Assembly: GCF_001310815.1 (NCBI RefSeq)
Contig: NZ_BAZK01000016.1
Span: 56,120-120,119 of the forward strand
Length of the DNA: 64,000 bases
Reading direction: 5' to 3'
Source: Pseudovibrio denitrificans JCM 12308
GTDB lineage: Bacteria; Pseudomonadota; Alphaproteobacteria; Rhizobiales; Stappiaceae
This document shows positions 46,208 through 55,758 of the stretch, in pieces. The stretch's first letter is position 1; every line of letters starts with the position of its first letter. The translations under genes were made by a program, and so were the position numbers. Below the pieces are notes generated by a model, which was given only the letters and a program-made list of their open reading frames with translations, ran no database searches and was not told the origin of the DNA.

Positions 46208-47730
46208 ATGAAGCTGAGCCGTCGAGACTTTGTGAAAACCAGCGCGAGCGGCGGGCTTGCGGCCGGTGCGGCGACATTCATTGCGGGAAATGCCGGGGCG
46301 CAACAATCGCAGCCCGTTCTCCCTCCAGCTTCCGTTCCTCCTGAAACCGGCTGCGCCAAGTCTTTGCTTGGGGCAGGTGTTGCCAAACCAGATTACACGC
46401 TGGTCGTGGATGAAAAGCCCTATTCGCAATATGGGGTTGATCTGCAGGGCATGCTGGTTGGGGGCATATGGCCGGGAACACCCATCCGCTATACAGAAGG
46501 GGATATGTTCCGGGTGCTCATCAACAACCGGATGACCCAGCCAACTTGCATTCATTGGCATGGTATTTTGCTACCATCTCTACAGGATGGTGTGCCTGAG
46601 ATTGCCCAGTTGCCGATTGAGGCCGGAACCTCGCAGTACTATGAATTCCCGTTGGTTCAGCAGGGCAGCTACTACTATCACTCTCACCTTGGTGTGCAGG
46701 AGCAGTATGGGCTTCTCGGTCCGCTTATCATTGATCCCAAGGACAATCCATATTCCTATGATTATGATGAAGCTTTGATGTTCAGCGATATCCCCCGGCA
46801 GAGGGGAAGGAGATCATTGAAGAGCTCCGAAGCGGACGACATCGGCCTGAGATCAAGGATGCGTATGAGCCACCAAACACCAAAGACTTTGATATTGATG
46901 TTGTAAATGTTGGCTATACCTTGAATGGGCAGCCGAACTCCAAGCCGTGGACGCTGACTGTCAAAAAAGGCTCACGGTTGCGGCTGCGATTGATCAACTC
47001 CTCCGGCAGCACGTTTTTCCGCATTTCCATTGATGGCTTGAAGTTTTCTGTCATCGAGGTGGATGGCAACCGGGTAAAGCCCATTGAAGGGCAGAATGTG
47101 ATTGTACCGACCTCTGCGCGCTATGATGTGCTGGTTGATGTGCCAGACAGTGGCAGCTACACGATCCATGCCGCAGCCTTAGGTGATGATAAGCAGTGTC
47201 TTGGCGTCATTCACACTGATGATGCGCAGGTAACTGTGAATGATAAACGACCCACATTTGATGGGGTGACGGTTGATTTCCGGAGTTTGCAAGCGCTCAA
47301 TCCATCCGGTTTCGGGCGCAAGGTGGACCGGGTTTATGATGTGCTTCTTTCCGGCAAGATGAAGAAGTACGAGTGGATGATGAACAACCATTACTGGCCA
47401 GAGCCTTTTGCTGGTCCTCATCCAGAAAAGACATATCTGGACATTCAGCAGGGAGAGGTGGTTCAGCTGCGCATGATCAACCGCTCGCCGATGTCTCACC
47501 CTATGCATTTACACGGCCATACCTTCCGTGTGCTTGGCAGTGCAGATGATGACTTTGCTCCGATTATGGATACCGTCTGGGTGCCGAAGGGGGAGACGGT
47601 GACTATTGAATTTCTGGCCAACAATCCCGGCATGTGGGCGTATCACTGCCACAACATCTGGCACCTCGCCGTCGGCATGATGCAGCCGGTGCGCTACGTG
47701 GTGGATGAGCGTGAGTTGCTGAGGCAATAG
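46208..47730 (+). CDS. Tat-exported multicopper oxidase (frameshifted)
   Basis: 507 residues joined. A twin-arginine signal (LSRRDFVKTSASGG) implies export in folded form. All four copper-binding blocks are seen: CIHWHGILLP, YYYHSHLG, HPMHLHGHTF and HCHNIWHLAVGMM (type 1 copper Cys is in HCHN). C5 at 46792-46796 appears to lack one C, so the frame leaves after MFSDIP and resumes as PAEGKEIIEELRSG. The substrate is unknown; the family contains CueO-like, laccase-like and nitrite-reductase-like enzymes. Confidence 0.88.
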
Positions 47731-47850
47731 CCTGTGGTTTTTAATGGGCTAGAGCTTTGGATGTGTTCACGCTGTTACTGATTTCAGCTGCGCATCACCA
47801 AGTTTGCTGCGTCTTCCTTTTGCCCGAAGTTTTGGGGAAAGGAAGAAATA

Positions 47851-48243
47851 ATGAAAATCGGAAAGTTTATGAGTGTCTGTTTGCTGACACTGGGAGTTGC
47901 TCTGCCGAGTGCGCAGGCTGATATTTATTGGGCCGCTGAACCTGATAAGCTTGTTGGCAATGCTACCTTGAACTCGCGATCAAGTTTTACCGGTCCAACC
48001 GTTCGGCAAGTGTTGAGCGAGTCCTACAATACCAACATTCAACGTGCTTATCGCAATGCGGAAGGAACTGACGGTTTGTACCTGCGCCTGCGTGATGAGA
48101 ACGGCGTGTGGCATCCCGGCGGAACCCCATCTGCAACTCATATTACCGTCGAGCTGTGGGATCGGGGATGGTATCAAACTACCTGTCATGTTTATCCATT
48201 TCGCGAAAAGAAGGATCGCAGGTTCTTTTTCACGACTTGCTGA
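47851..48243 (+). CDS. Hypothetical secreted protein, 130 residues
   Basis: I do not recognise a family. A signal peptide (VCLLTLGVALPSAQA) is followed by a mature part of about 105 residues. It has two cysteines near the end (TTCHVYPF and a C-terminal TTC) that could make a disulfide. Good ribosome site AAAGGAAG upstream of ATG 47851. Follows the multicopper oxidase at 120 bases on the same strand. Confidence 0.7.
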   Translation: MKIGKFMSVCLLTLGVALPSAQADIYWAAEPDKLVGNATLNSRSSFTGPTVRQVLSESYNTNIQRAYRNAEGTDGLYLRLRDENGVWHPGGTPSATHITVELWDRGWYQTTCHVYPFREKKDRRFFFTTC

Positions 48244-48306
48244 TGGCCAAGCTCATCTGTGGAAGTGAGTGCCAGCCTCGTAGTGCGTAACTGCGGGGCT
48301 GGTTGG

Positions 48307-48630
48307 TTAGATCGGTGCAATTTCATCTCCCAACCATTGCAGGAAGTCTTTGATCGCTGCTTCATCACGTTTGCAGTAGGACCATTTCAAGTGCTTCTGG
48401 GCTGTGATGAAACCAGCCTGCTTGAGGATATCCAGATGCCTGCTGGCGGTGGGTTGGGCAACACCTAAAGCTTCGGCAATCAATGTCATGCACACGCCAA
48501 ACTCAACCGGATCAGCGGATTGCTGATGGCTGAAGTGTTTTTGAGGCTCTGTGAGGAGGCGCAGAACTTTCAGTCTCGGCTCGCTGGAGATGGCCTTTAT
48601 TTGTATTGCTCTTTCCATTTGAATATTCAT
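48307..48630 (-). CDS. ArsR family transcriptional regulator
   Basis: 107 residues with a winged helix-turn-helix: PRLKVLRLLTEP, CMTLIAEALGVAQPTASRHL, DILKQAGFITAQKHLKWSYC. Metal-binding cysteines of the classic ArsR box (ELCVCDL) are not present, so the effector is not clearly a metal. It lies 24-36 bases from the start of the divergent alpha/beta hydrolase, sharing a perfect palindrome. Confidence 0.85.
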   Translation of the reverse strand: MNIQMERAIQIKAISSEPRLKVLRLLTEPQKHFSHQQSADPVEFGVCMTLIAEALGVAQPTASRHLDILKQAGFITAQKHLKWSYCKRDEAAIKDFLQWLGDEIAPI

Positions 48631-48635
48631 ATAGT

Positions 48636-48649
48636 CATTTAGCTAAATG
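48636..48649. promoter_or_regulatory. Perfect 14-base palindrome CATTTAGCTAAATG, probable ArsR operator
   Basis: Lies between the divergent arsR-like and alpha/beta hydrolase genes. This is the usual location and symmetry for an autoregulatory ArsR-family site. The intergenic space is only about 25-36 bases, so bound protein would block both promoters or starts. Confidence 0.6.
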
Positions 48650-48666
48650 TCAATGTGAGTCGTGTT

Positions 48667-49491
48667 ATGCTTGAACTTCCATATACCTCCAACATTCATG
48701 GGAATGCTGTGCGCTGGGGCAAAATGGGTGACGGGCCGCCGTTGGTGGCTGTTCACGGAACACCATTTTCATCTCAGGTCTGGCGCAGGATTGTGCCCCA
48801 TATCATGGACCGCAGAACGGTCTATTATTTTGATCTGGTCGGTTACGGTCTTTCTGAAATGCGTGAAGGGCAGGATGTTTCGCTTGGTGTGCAGAATAAG
48901 GTATTGGCAGCTCTGTTTGACGAGTGGGAGCTGACACGCCCTGATGTGTTGGCGCATGATTTTGGCGGAGCAACGGTTTTGCGGGCCTATTATCTGGATG
49001 GCTTGCGTTATGGTTCTTTGACAATTTTCGATGCTGTTGCTCTGGCTCCCTGGGGTTCGCCATTGGTTCAGCATGTTCGCAAGCACACAACTGCCTTCGC
49101 CGAGATGCCGGAGTATATGCATAAGGCGATGTTGCGTGCTTATCTGCAAACTGCTGCTCATATTGAGCTTTCTGAAGAGGCGTTGGAGATTTATAGCGCG
49201 CCGTGGATTGGTCCGGTTGGGCAGCCTGCCTTTTACCGGCAGATTGCACAGATGAATCAGATCTATACGGATGAGGTTGAGCCGCTTTACGGGCCGTTGG
49301 ATTGTCCGGTTTCAGTTCTCTGGGGGGCGTGTGATGAGTGGATTCCTCCTGAAAAAGGAGAGGCGCTTGCGCAGTCCTTATCTGGTCAAGCGTGTCAGTT
49401 GATCTCTGAGGCAGGGCATCTGGTTCAGGAAGATCGGCCTGAAGCTATTGTTGCTGCGGTTTTGAAGCAGATTTCTGATCATGGCAGATAG
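48667..49491 (+). CDS. Alpha/beta fold hydrolase
   Basis: 274 residues from ATG 48667 (a GTG at 48655 is in frame). The oxyanion motif HGTPFSS is near residue 30. Asp98 in AHDFGGATVL is the nucleophile of the haloalkane dehalogenase/epoxide hydrolase subgroup. The catalytic acid is in WGACDEWIPP and His in AGHLVQEDRPE. The substrate is unknown. Transcribed divergently from the ArsR-like regulator and ends at a terminator. Confidence 0.87.
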   Translation: MLELPYTSNIHGNAVRWGKMGDGPPLVAVHGTPFSSQVWRRIVPHIMDRRTVYYFDLVGYGLSEMREGQDVSLGVQNKVLAALFDEWELTRPDVLAHDFGGATVLRAYYLDGLRYGSLTIFDAVALAPWGSPLVQHVRKHTTAFAEMPEYMHKAMLRAYLQTAAHIELSEEALEIYSAPWIGPVGQPAFYRQIAQMNQIYTDEVEPLYGPLDCPVSVLWGACDEWIPPEKGEALAQSLSGQACQLISEAGHLVQEDRPEAIVAAVLKQISDHGR

Positions 49492-49507
49492 CGAGTAGCG
49501 AAGGTTC

Positions 49508-49538
49508 ACCCCGCAGCCTGATGCTGCGGGGTGGTTTT
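49508..49538 (+). terminator. Rho-independent terminator after the alpha/beta hydrolase
   Basis: Perfect ACCCCGCAGC / GCTGCGGGGT stem with a 5-base loop, then GGTTTTG. Starts 16 bases after the stop. Confidence 0.85.
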
Positions 49539-49539
49539 G

Positions 49540-49797
49540 TCAGCGATTGTCGAGCTGGCTGCGGACGCGGGAGAGGCCCAGTTTGGTGATCCGGTATGGA
49601 CGGCCTCCTTTGGAGGAGATCAGGCGCCGGTATTTCAGCTTTCTGAAGATGTGTTCAGAAAGGCCAGCGTAATACCATCCGTCGCGGGTGATGCAGTTCA
49701 TTTCTTCCAGAGTGCCGTCGTCGTCGCGGCGCAATTCAATGCAGCCGCCTTGTGCCAGCACATGCAAAATGCGCTGTTCAGCTTTCGAAATATCCAT
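49540..49797 (-). CDS. YjhX family protein (UPF0386)
   Basis: 85 residues from ATG 49797 (MDISKAEQRILHVLAQGGCI), the normal YjhX length. Family core EMNCITRDGWYYAGLSEHIF and RPYRITKLGLSRVRSQLDNR. YjhX was described as a toxin in an E. coli YjhX-YjhQ pair; here no yjhQ-like acetyltransferase partner lies adjacent, so this is a standalone copy. It converges with the alpha/beta hydrolase. Confidence 0.85.
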   Translation of the reverse strand: MDISKAEQRILHVLAQGGCIELRRDDDGTLEEMNCITRDGWYYAGLSEHIFRKLKYRRLISSKGGRPYRITKLGLSRVRSQLDNR

Positions 49798-50204
49798 TGA
49801 TGTCTTTGAGTTTTGAAGATGCACTTATCTCGTCTGCCCGCTCATGCGGTCAGTGAGGTTGGTTTCTATGTGCATGCCCTGTCTATCTTCGACAGGGCTT
49901 TACCGGGACTCTTGTCGAGCTCGCATCAAAACTCCATTGATTGATGGCTGCCTTATAGGCAAGGGGGTGCAGTGATGCAAGGGAAGTGAGGAGGTGTGCT
50001 GCGCAGAGCTGAGAGAGTGTTGCAGATTTGCGCACGTGTGGGTGTTATCGGGCGGTTTTGCCGATCTGAAGGTATGTAGTGGTGCATTTTCGGGGATGCG
50101 CTCTAAGTCTATTGAGTAGTTCCTTGCAGAATGTGCTAGGGGAACTACGTAGCGCATATGTGGCGGTTCACAGATACCGCCGTCTTGATCTGAATGAGAC
50201 TTAG
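49798..50204. other. Gene-free spacer of about 400 bases with hairpins
   Basis: No coding sequence is supported. It contains a strong hairpin at 49876-49901, a weaker one AGTTCC...GGAACT at about 50116-50144, a GGCGGT/ACCGCC stem just upstream of the next gene, and a degenerate half of the 44-base palindromic repeat (TTTTCGGGGATGCGCT near 50087-50102). Confidence 0.55.
49876..49901. promoter_or_regulatory. Hairpin in the yjhX leader
   Basis: GCCCTGTC pairs with GACAGGGC around 7 bases. On the minus strand it would sit in the 5' region of yjhX, about 80 bases before the start. On the plus strand it is followed by only TTTA, so as a terminator it is weak. Confidence 0.4.
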
Positions 50205-50501
50205 ATGACTGATGATATCTCCGTAATCCTGCTCTGGCCGGGGCTTTTGAATCCGTTTGCGATCCTGATCGCCGCTTATATGGGTTACTATTCCAATCAG
50301 AGAGCGAAGATCTTCATTGCCGGATTTGCTGCTGCTGCGCTGAGCCTGTTTTTAGAAGGTGCGATCAAGCTGGTGGGGATTCCGATGCCGTGGAACCCGG
50401 AGGTTGGTCCGCTGGCGCTGTTTCCGTTCCGTTTTGCAACGGGCCTGATTGTAAGTGCTATTGCTATGAAAATCGGGGCACGCCGTCGCCGTGCAAAGTG
50501 A
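50205..50501 (+). CDS. Hypothetical membrane protein, 98 residues
   Basis: Three hydrophobic segments (ISVILLWPGLLNPFAILIAA; IFIAGFAAAALSLFL; LFPFRFATGLIVSAIAM) and a basic C-terminus RRRRAK. I do not recognise a named family. It precedes gatB on the same strand by 235 bases. Confidence 0.65.
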   Translation: MTDDISVILLWPGLLNPFAILIAAYMGYYSNQRAKIFIAGFAAAALSLFLEGAIKLVGIPMPWNPEVGPLALFPFRFATGLIVSAIAMKIGARRRRAK

Positions 50502-50736
50502 TGGGCAAGGGCGCTGAGTTCAGCGTGGATCAAGCTTGGTGCGCCTGAAGATGTCTTTCTACAGGCTTCTCCCCGAAATTTAGGCACTCTGCGCAAAAAA
50601 CGGGCGAAGATTCACTTGCCATTGCGGGGTTGATGGCCTACCCAACACCATTGAGAAATTAGGTGGTCTTCGTGGCCGTGCATTTGCGTGGCCGATTTTT
50701 ACGCGAAGACTTTAACGAACACAGGATATTGATCGC

Positions 50737-52221
50737 ATGACGCTTGTCGATACGCGGACGCCAGACCCGAAGAAATTCATTAAGGGTGCAACAGGCGACT
50801 GGGAAATCGTAATCGGCATGGAGGTTCACGCTCAGGTGACCTCTGAGGCCAAGCTTTTCTCGGGCGCTTCCACCAGCTTTGGCAGCGATCCGAATAATAA
50901 TGTGAGCTTGGTTGATGCAGCGATGCCAGGCATGCTGCCAGTGATCAACGAAGAGTGTGTGCGTCAGGCGATCCGTACCGGTCTTGGCCTGAAGGCAGAG
51001 ATCAACCTGAAGTCCGTTTTTGACCGCAAAAACTACTTCTACCCGGATCTGCCGCAGGGCTACCAGATCTCCCAGTTCAAACAGCCGATCGTTGGTGAAG
51101 GCACCATCCATCTGGACATGAAGGACGGGGAACAGGTTGAAGTGGGCGTTGAGCGTCTGCACCTGGAGCAGGATGCGGGTAAATCCCTGCATGACCAGCA
51201 CCCAACCATGTCTTTCGTGGACCTGAACCGTTCTGGCGTGGCGCTGATGGAAATCGTTTCCAAGCCGGATATTCGCTCTGCTGACGAAGCAAAAGCGTAC
51301 CTGACCAAGCTGCGCACCATTCTGCGTTACCTCGGCACTTGTGACGGCAACATGGACCAAGGTTCCATGCGTGCGGACGTGAACGTTTCTGTTCGCAAGC
51401 CGGGCGGTGAGTTCGGTACGCGCTGTGAGATCAAGAACGTGAACTCCATCCGTTTTGTTGGTCAGGCGATTGAATATGAAGCACGTCGTCAGATCGGTAT
51501 TCTGGAAGACGGTGGCGAGATCGATCAGGAAACACGCCTGTTCGATAGCGTGAAGGGTGAGACCCGTTCTATGCGCTCTAAAGAAGAAGCGCATGATTAC
51601 CGTTACTTCCCAGATCCAGATCTGCTGCCGCTTGAGTTCTCTCAGGAGCTGGTTGATGAGATGGCAGCGAACCTGCCAGAACTTCCAGATGAGAAGAAAG
51701 CTCGTTACATCAACGAGTTTGGCCTGACACCATACGACGCTGACATTCTGGTTGCTGAGCGCGTTTCCTGTGACTTCTTTGAGGAAGTTGCGAAGGGCCG
51801 TGATGCGAAGCTGGCTGCAAACTGGGTGATCAACGATACCTTTGGCCGCCTGAACAAAGAAGGTCTGGACGTTACCACCAGCCCGATCTCTTCTGAGCAG
51901 CTGGGTAAGATCATCGATCTGATCAAAGCAGGCACTATTTCCGGTAAGATCGCGAAAGACCTCTTCGAGATCGTTTGGACTGAAGGTGGTGATCCAGCGC
52001 AGATCGTTGAAGATCGCGGCATGAAGCAGGTGACTGATCTTGGCGCCATCGAAGGCATCGTGGATGAGATCCTTGCAGCGAACGCTGACAAAGCAGAGCA
52101 GGCAAAAGAAAAGCCAGGCATGCTGGGTTGGTTTGTTGGTCAGGTGATGAAAGCCTCCAAGGGTAAAGCAAACCCACAGGCTGTGTCTGACATGCTGAAA
52201 GCGAAGATCGGTCTGGAATAA
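50737..52221 (+). CDS. gatB: Asp-tRNA(Asn)/Glu-tRNA(Gln) amidotransferase subunit B
   Basis: Kinase and tRNA-binding subunit of GatCAB, 494 residues. Conserved blocks: [43 protein letters not shown]-type [18 protein letters not shown] and [15 protein letters not shown], plus the C-terminal helical tail ending [11 protein letters not shown]. Intact frame. It is not in the gatCA transcript, 9.5 kb away, an arrangement common in alphaproteobacteria. Confidence 0.97.
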   Translation: MTLVDTRTPDPKKFIKGATGDWEIVIGMEVHAQVTSEAKLFSGASTSFGSDPNNNVSLVDAAMPGMLPVINEECVRQAIRTGLGLKAEINLKSVFDRKNYFYPDLPQGYQISQFKQPIVGEGTIHLDMKDGEQVEVGVERLHLEQDAGKSLHDQHPTMSFVDLNRSGVALMEIVSKPDIRSADEAKAYLTKLRTILRYLGTCDGNMDQGSMRADVNVSVRKPGGEFGTRCEIKNVNSIRFVGQAIEYEARRQIGILEDGGEIDQETRLFDSVKGETRSMRSKEEAHDYRYFPDPDLLPLEFSQELVDEMAANLPELPDEKKARYINEFGLTPYDADILVAERVSCDFFEEVAKGRDAKLAANWVINDTFGRLNKEGLDVTTSPISSEQLGKIIDLIKAGTISGKIAKDLFEIVWTEGGDPAQIVEDRGMKQVTDLGAIEGIVDEILAANADKAEQAKEKPGMLGWFVGQVMKASKGKANPQAVSDMLKAKIGLE

Positions 52222-52247
52222 GCCGGTTTTCCAGCTTTAAAGAATTC

Positions 52248-52278
52248 AAAGGCCCGCCTGTCTGGTGGGCCTTTTTTG
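52248..52278 (+). terminator. Rho-independent terminator after gatB
   Basis: AAAGGCCCGCC pairs with GGTGGGCCTTT (one mismatch), then a T run. About 25 bases after the gatB stop. Confidence 0.87.
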
Positions 52279-52288
52279 TTGCGAAAAG

Positions 52289-53404
52289 CTAGTTCACATC
52301 GACCCAGCTGCCGGATTTGTGGGAGCGGCGGGCGGCGTCGACTACTTTGGAGACCTCAAGACCGTCCTTGAAAGTTGGCCATTTGGTTTCGCCAGTTGCG
52401 ATGGCCTCCAGAAAATCGCGAGCTTCAATGATCAGTTGATCCTGATAACCGGTGCCGTGTCCGGGGCCGAGGCAGAAAGCGGCGTAGTCCGGGTGATGTG
52501 GGTTGGTGAGGATCTTGCGGAAGCCGGATTGCTCCGGGCCGTCTTTCATACGGTAGAGCCAGAGTGCGTTCTGGTCTTCCTGATCAAACCGCAGCGCGCC
52601 TTTGGTTCCTGTGATCTCATAGATAATGCCCATCTTCTTGCCCAGAGCCACGCGGCTGAAGAGCAGGTGGCCGGTGACACCATTTTCAAAGGTGCACATG
52701 AACTGAGCGACATCATCATTGGTGACTTGTTCAACGATGTTGGGTGCACATTGGGAAGGGCGGGATTTGAAGACGGTTTCGATCTGAGCATTCACGCTTT
52801 TGATTGCGCCGACCAGAACATGGGCGCAGTTGATCATGTGAGGGGAGAGGTCTCCCATGGTGCCGTTGGCATCTCCGCTGGAGCGCCATGTTGCCGGGGC
52901 ATTCGGGTCTGCGAAGAAGTCTTCTGTATGTTCTCCGCGAAAGAAGGTGATGTCGCCGATGATCCCATCTTTGATGAGTTTGAGGGCCAGTTGGGTTGCC
53001 GGGGTGCGGATGTAGTTGAAGCCCACCATGTTGATCTGGCCGGATTCTTCTGCCGCCTGTGCCATGGCGGTGGCATCCGACAGGCTGGCGCCGAGAGGTT
53101 TTTCGCAAAGGACTGGTTTGCTGAGCCGGAATGCTTCTAGCGCAATTTCTCTATGGGTGGTCTGAGGGCTGGCGATGACGATTGCTTCTACGTGGGGATC
53201 GTTGACCAGTTTGCGCCAATCGCTGGTGGCGCGTGCAAAACCGAATTGTCTGGCTTTGTCCTCCGCCCCATCTTCGGTGGTGGTACAGATCATCTCCAGA
53301 CGGGTGCGCAGCTTGGTGTCAAATACAGCACCGGCTGCGTTCAATGCCACCGCATGCAGCTTTCCCATATACCCGCCGCCGATCAGACCGATGCCAATTT
53401 CCAT
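52289..53404 (-). CDS. Gfo/Idh/MocA family oxidoreductase
   Basis: 371 residues. N-terminal dinucleotide-binding motif LIGGGYMGKLHAVALN and catalytic Lys in CEKPLGASLSDA near residue 97. The C-terminal alpha/beta domain includes GDANGTMGDLSPHMINCAHV and RSHKSGSWVDVN. Family members oxidise or reduce sugars or inositols with NAD(P). The substrate is unknown and no sugar uptake genes are adjacent. Confidence 0.9.
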   Translation of the reverse strand: MEIGIGLIGGGYMGKLHAVALNAAGAVFDTKLRTRLEMICTTTEDGAEDKARQFGFARATSDWRKLVNDPHVEAIVIASPQTTHREIALEAFRLSKPVLCEKPLGASLSDATAMAQAAEESGQINMVGFNYIRTPATQLALKLIKDGIIGDITFFRGEHTEDFFADPNAPATWRSSGDANGTMGDLSPHMINCAHVLVGAIKSVNAQIETVFKSRPSQCAPNIVEQVTNDDVAQFMCTFENGVTGHLLFSRVALGKKMGIIYEITGTKGALRFDQEDQNALWLYRMKDGPEQSGFRKILTNPHHPDYAAFCLGPGHGTGYQDQLIIEARDFLEAIATGETKWPTFKDGLEVSKVVDAARRSHKSGSWVDVN

Positions 53405-53939
53405 AGGGCCTCCTTCAGAACCTATGAAAAGGGTAGGGGGAGTGCCTTAAAAACTAGCTCAGAGAAACTGATAAGAATGCGTGTTGTTCTGTGTAAGTAT
53501 TGCTGCCGCAGCGGCAGGAGATAGCGCCGTGCCCAAGAAAAGTTGACTGGATATCATCTGAATTTGAGTGTCTGGGGTTTGCCAAGAATAGTCAGATCAC
53601 AGCCTATGCAGGCAAAGAAGTTGACGAAGAGACGTGATTGCTTTTGGTGGGTTTGGGGTTAGAGCGTGGTGAAAACGTGTCGCCTGAATAAGTTGCCCCT
53701 AATATCTCAGTAATTCTAATGGTTTAGAGATGTTTCACAGGGTTAATTTTCGCTGTGAATCATCACCTCTCCGCCTAGCCACGACCACATCTCCGCCTTA
53801 TTACGCTACGATAAACTTCAGGTGATCGGGCGTTATGGAGACTTGTCTGGTCTGAGATCTAGGCTCTGCTAGAACTTATAGTTGCGCAGTGTATGCGAAC
53901 ACTGCACTTTGTTGTATTTGAAACCTTGGGGGCGTCTCG
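53405..53939. other. Gene-free spacer of about 535 bases before opgG
   Basis: No coding sequence is supported. It should contain the promoters of the oxidoreductase gene (minus) and of opgG (plus). A hairpin GCAGTGT/ACACTGC lies at 53886-53905, about 35 bases before the opgG start. Confidence 0.55.
53886..53905. promoter_or_regulatory. Hairpin/inverted repeat just upstream of opgG
   Basis: GCAGTGT and ACACTGC flank a 6-base loop. The position, 35 bases before the TTG start, would suit an operator or a leader hairpin. Nothing else supports a function. Confidence 0.35.
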
Positions 53940-55546
53940 TTGCTTAATCAACGAAGTAGTTTTCTTTCCAATATCGCTGTATTAGGCGTCATTTGCTCCA
54001 GTGTTGGGTTTGGGGCTTTCGCTTCTTCTGCAGCTGCTGGTGCAAGCGAAAGCTCTCAGTCTCAGATGCCATTTACCTTTGGCGCACTCGTGGCAAAGAT
54101 GAAGGCACAGGCGCAGGAAGCTATACAGAACCATCCGGAGAATTGCCGGAAGCGCTGGCTGCATTGAAGTACGATGGTTATCGGAAAATTGCCTATAAGC
54201 GTGACCGCAGCAAATGGAAGGACACAGAGAATTTCCGTGTTCATGCTTTCCATCCTGGCTGGCTGTTCAAAAATCCTCTGAAAATTCATGAGGTGAAAGA
54301 GGGCGCGGCTCAGCCATTCGTGTTTGAAGCTGCTGACTTTGACTATCAGGATGCAGAACTGACCGCATCTCTGAGCGATGTTTCTTTTCCCGGCGTGGCC
54401 GGATTCCGCCTGCTGAACCCACTGAATGTGGAAGGGCGGATGGATGAACTGGTGGCGTTTTTGGGCGCCAGCTACTTCCGTGCTTTGGGTGCTGGCAATG
54501 TTTATGGCTTGTCTGCCCGTGCGCTTGCTATTGATACAGCCAGCGGCAAGCCGGAGGAGTTTCCGAACTTCACCGCATTTTACCTTGGCAAGCCGGCTGA
54601 GGGTTCCGACAAGGTGACCGTTTGGGCGGAACTTGATAGCCCGAGTGTGACAGGTGCGTATCAGTTTGTTTTTGAACCAGGCCAGCAAACAGAAGTGGAT
54701 GTGACTGCACATCTGTTCTTCCGCAGTGATGTGGAGCGGCTTGGGATTGCACCGCTGACCTCCATGTACCTTTACGGTGAAAACGACCGTGTCGGGTTTG
54801 ATGACTTCAGACCTGAGGTGCATGACAGTGATGGCCTGAAGCTGCGTTTTGCCAATGGCAAGACCTCCTGGCGGCCACTTTCCAACCCGGATAATCTGCA
54901 GCTTTCCTTCATTGGAGCACGTTCTCCAGCAGGGTTCGGCTTGATGCAGCGCGATAAAAATCTTGAGAATTATCAAGATCTTGAAGCGCGCTATGACAAG
55001 CGTCCAAGCCTTTGGATCGAGCCTCTTGGTGACTGGGGTTCCGGTGCTGTGATGCTTGCAGAAATTCCAACCGATCAGGAAATCAACGACAACATCGTTG
55101 CCTTCTGGTCGCCAAATGAAGCGGTGAAAGCCGGTGATGAACTCTCGTTCCACTACAAGATGTACTGGGGTGATGAAGTTGGTCGTTCTGAGCAGATGCT
55201 GATGCCGATTACCCAGACCCGTTCTGGTAAAGCAGGCCATTCAGCTTCTGAAGAGAACTCGCTGACCCGCAAGTTTGTGGTGGACTTTGACGCCTCCTTG
55301 TTTGCTGAAAGCGGATTGAATGGGGAGCAGCTTGTACGCGCTAAACCATTTATCGAAAACGCTGCTTTAAACGGCACAGTAGACTTTGCGGACGTTCGCT
55401 ACATTGAAGAACTGGGTGTTTATCGTGTGTTTCTTGATGTTTCCCGCGATGACCTTGAAATCCCGGTTGAGTTACGCCTTCAGCTGACTGACGGCGAAAA
55501 AGCAGTTTCCGAAGAGTGGCTTTACCAGTGGGGGTGGAGCTCATGA
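53940..55546 (+). CDS. opgG: Periplasmic glucan biosynthesis protein OpgG/MdoG (frameshifted)
   Basis: Periplasmic protein needed for osmoregulated periplasmic glucan backbone modification, about 535 residues joined. Starts at TTG 53940. Signal peptide ends near FGAFASSAAA. OPG signatures: FRVHAFHPGWLFKNPLKIHE, SSYFRALGAGNVYGLSARAL, LTSMYLYGENDRVGFDDFRP and LNPDNLQLSFIGA-type SNPDNLQLSF. One base seems lost near 54121: after AQAQEA the next frame gives YTEPSGELPEALAALKYDGY. Followed by a coupled small ORF and opgH. Confidence 0.92.
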
Positions 55547-55755
55547 GACCTATGAAATCTGAACTATTTTCTACACACGTTAACCTGAGCAGCGGTCCTG
55601 TTGCACCGCTTGCCATGCCAGTGCAGGACCTTTCTGCCGGTGACAGCTGGTTTGTTCTGATCTGGCGTCGCCTGCGGTTTGGGCGCAGCTACTCAGCTTT
55701 GCCAGGCAAGCGGACAAGTTTGCGAAAAGCCATTTCCACCTTCTCGGAGCGGTAA
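55543..55755 (+). CDS. Small ORF coupled between opgG and opgH, 70 residues
   Basis: ATG 55543 overlaps the opgG stop (ATGA) and the stop lies 3 bases before the opgH ATG. The sequence starts MRPMKSELFSTHVNLSSGPV and ends basic (IWRRLRFGRSYSALPGKRTS). In E. coli the OpgH cytoplasmic N-terminus is long and basic; here opgH lacks that extension, so this product might supply it as a separate polypeptide. I do not recognise a family. The tight coupling supports it as real. Confidence 0.55.
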   Translation: MRPMKSELFSTHVNLSSGPVAPLAMPVQDLSAGDSWFVLIWRRLRFGRSYSALPGKRTSLRKAISTFSER

Positions 55756-55758
55756 TCC

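Noticed and set aside
50659..51594. Open frame of 311 codons on the minus strand opposite gatB
   Set aside because: Shadow of gatB, no ribosome site and no recognisable protein.
54062..55240. Open frame of 392 codons on the minus strand opposite opgG
   Set aside because: Shadow of opgG; the opgG frame has full family resemblance.
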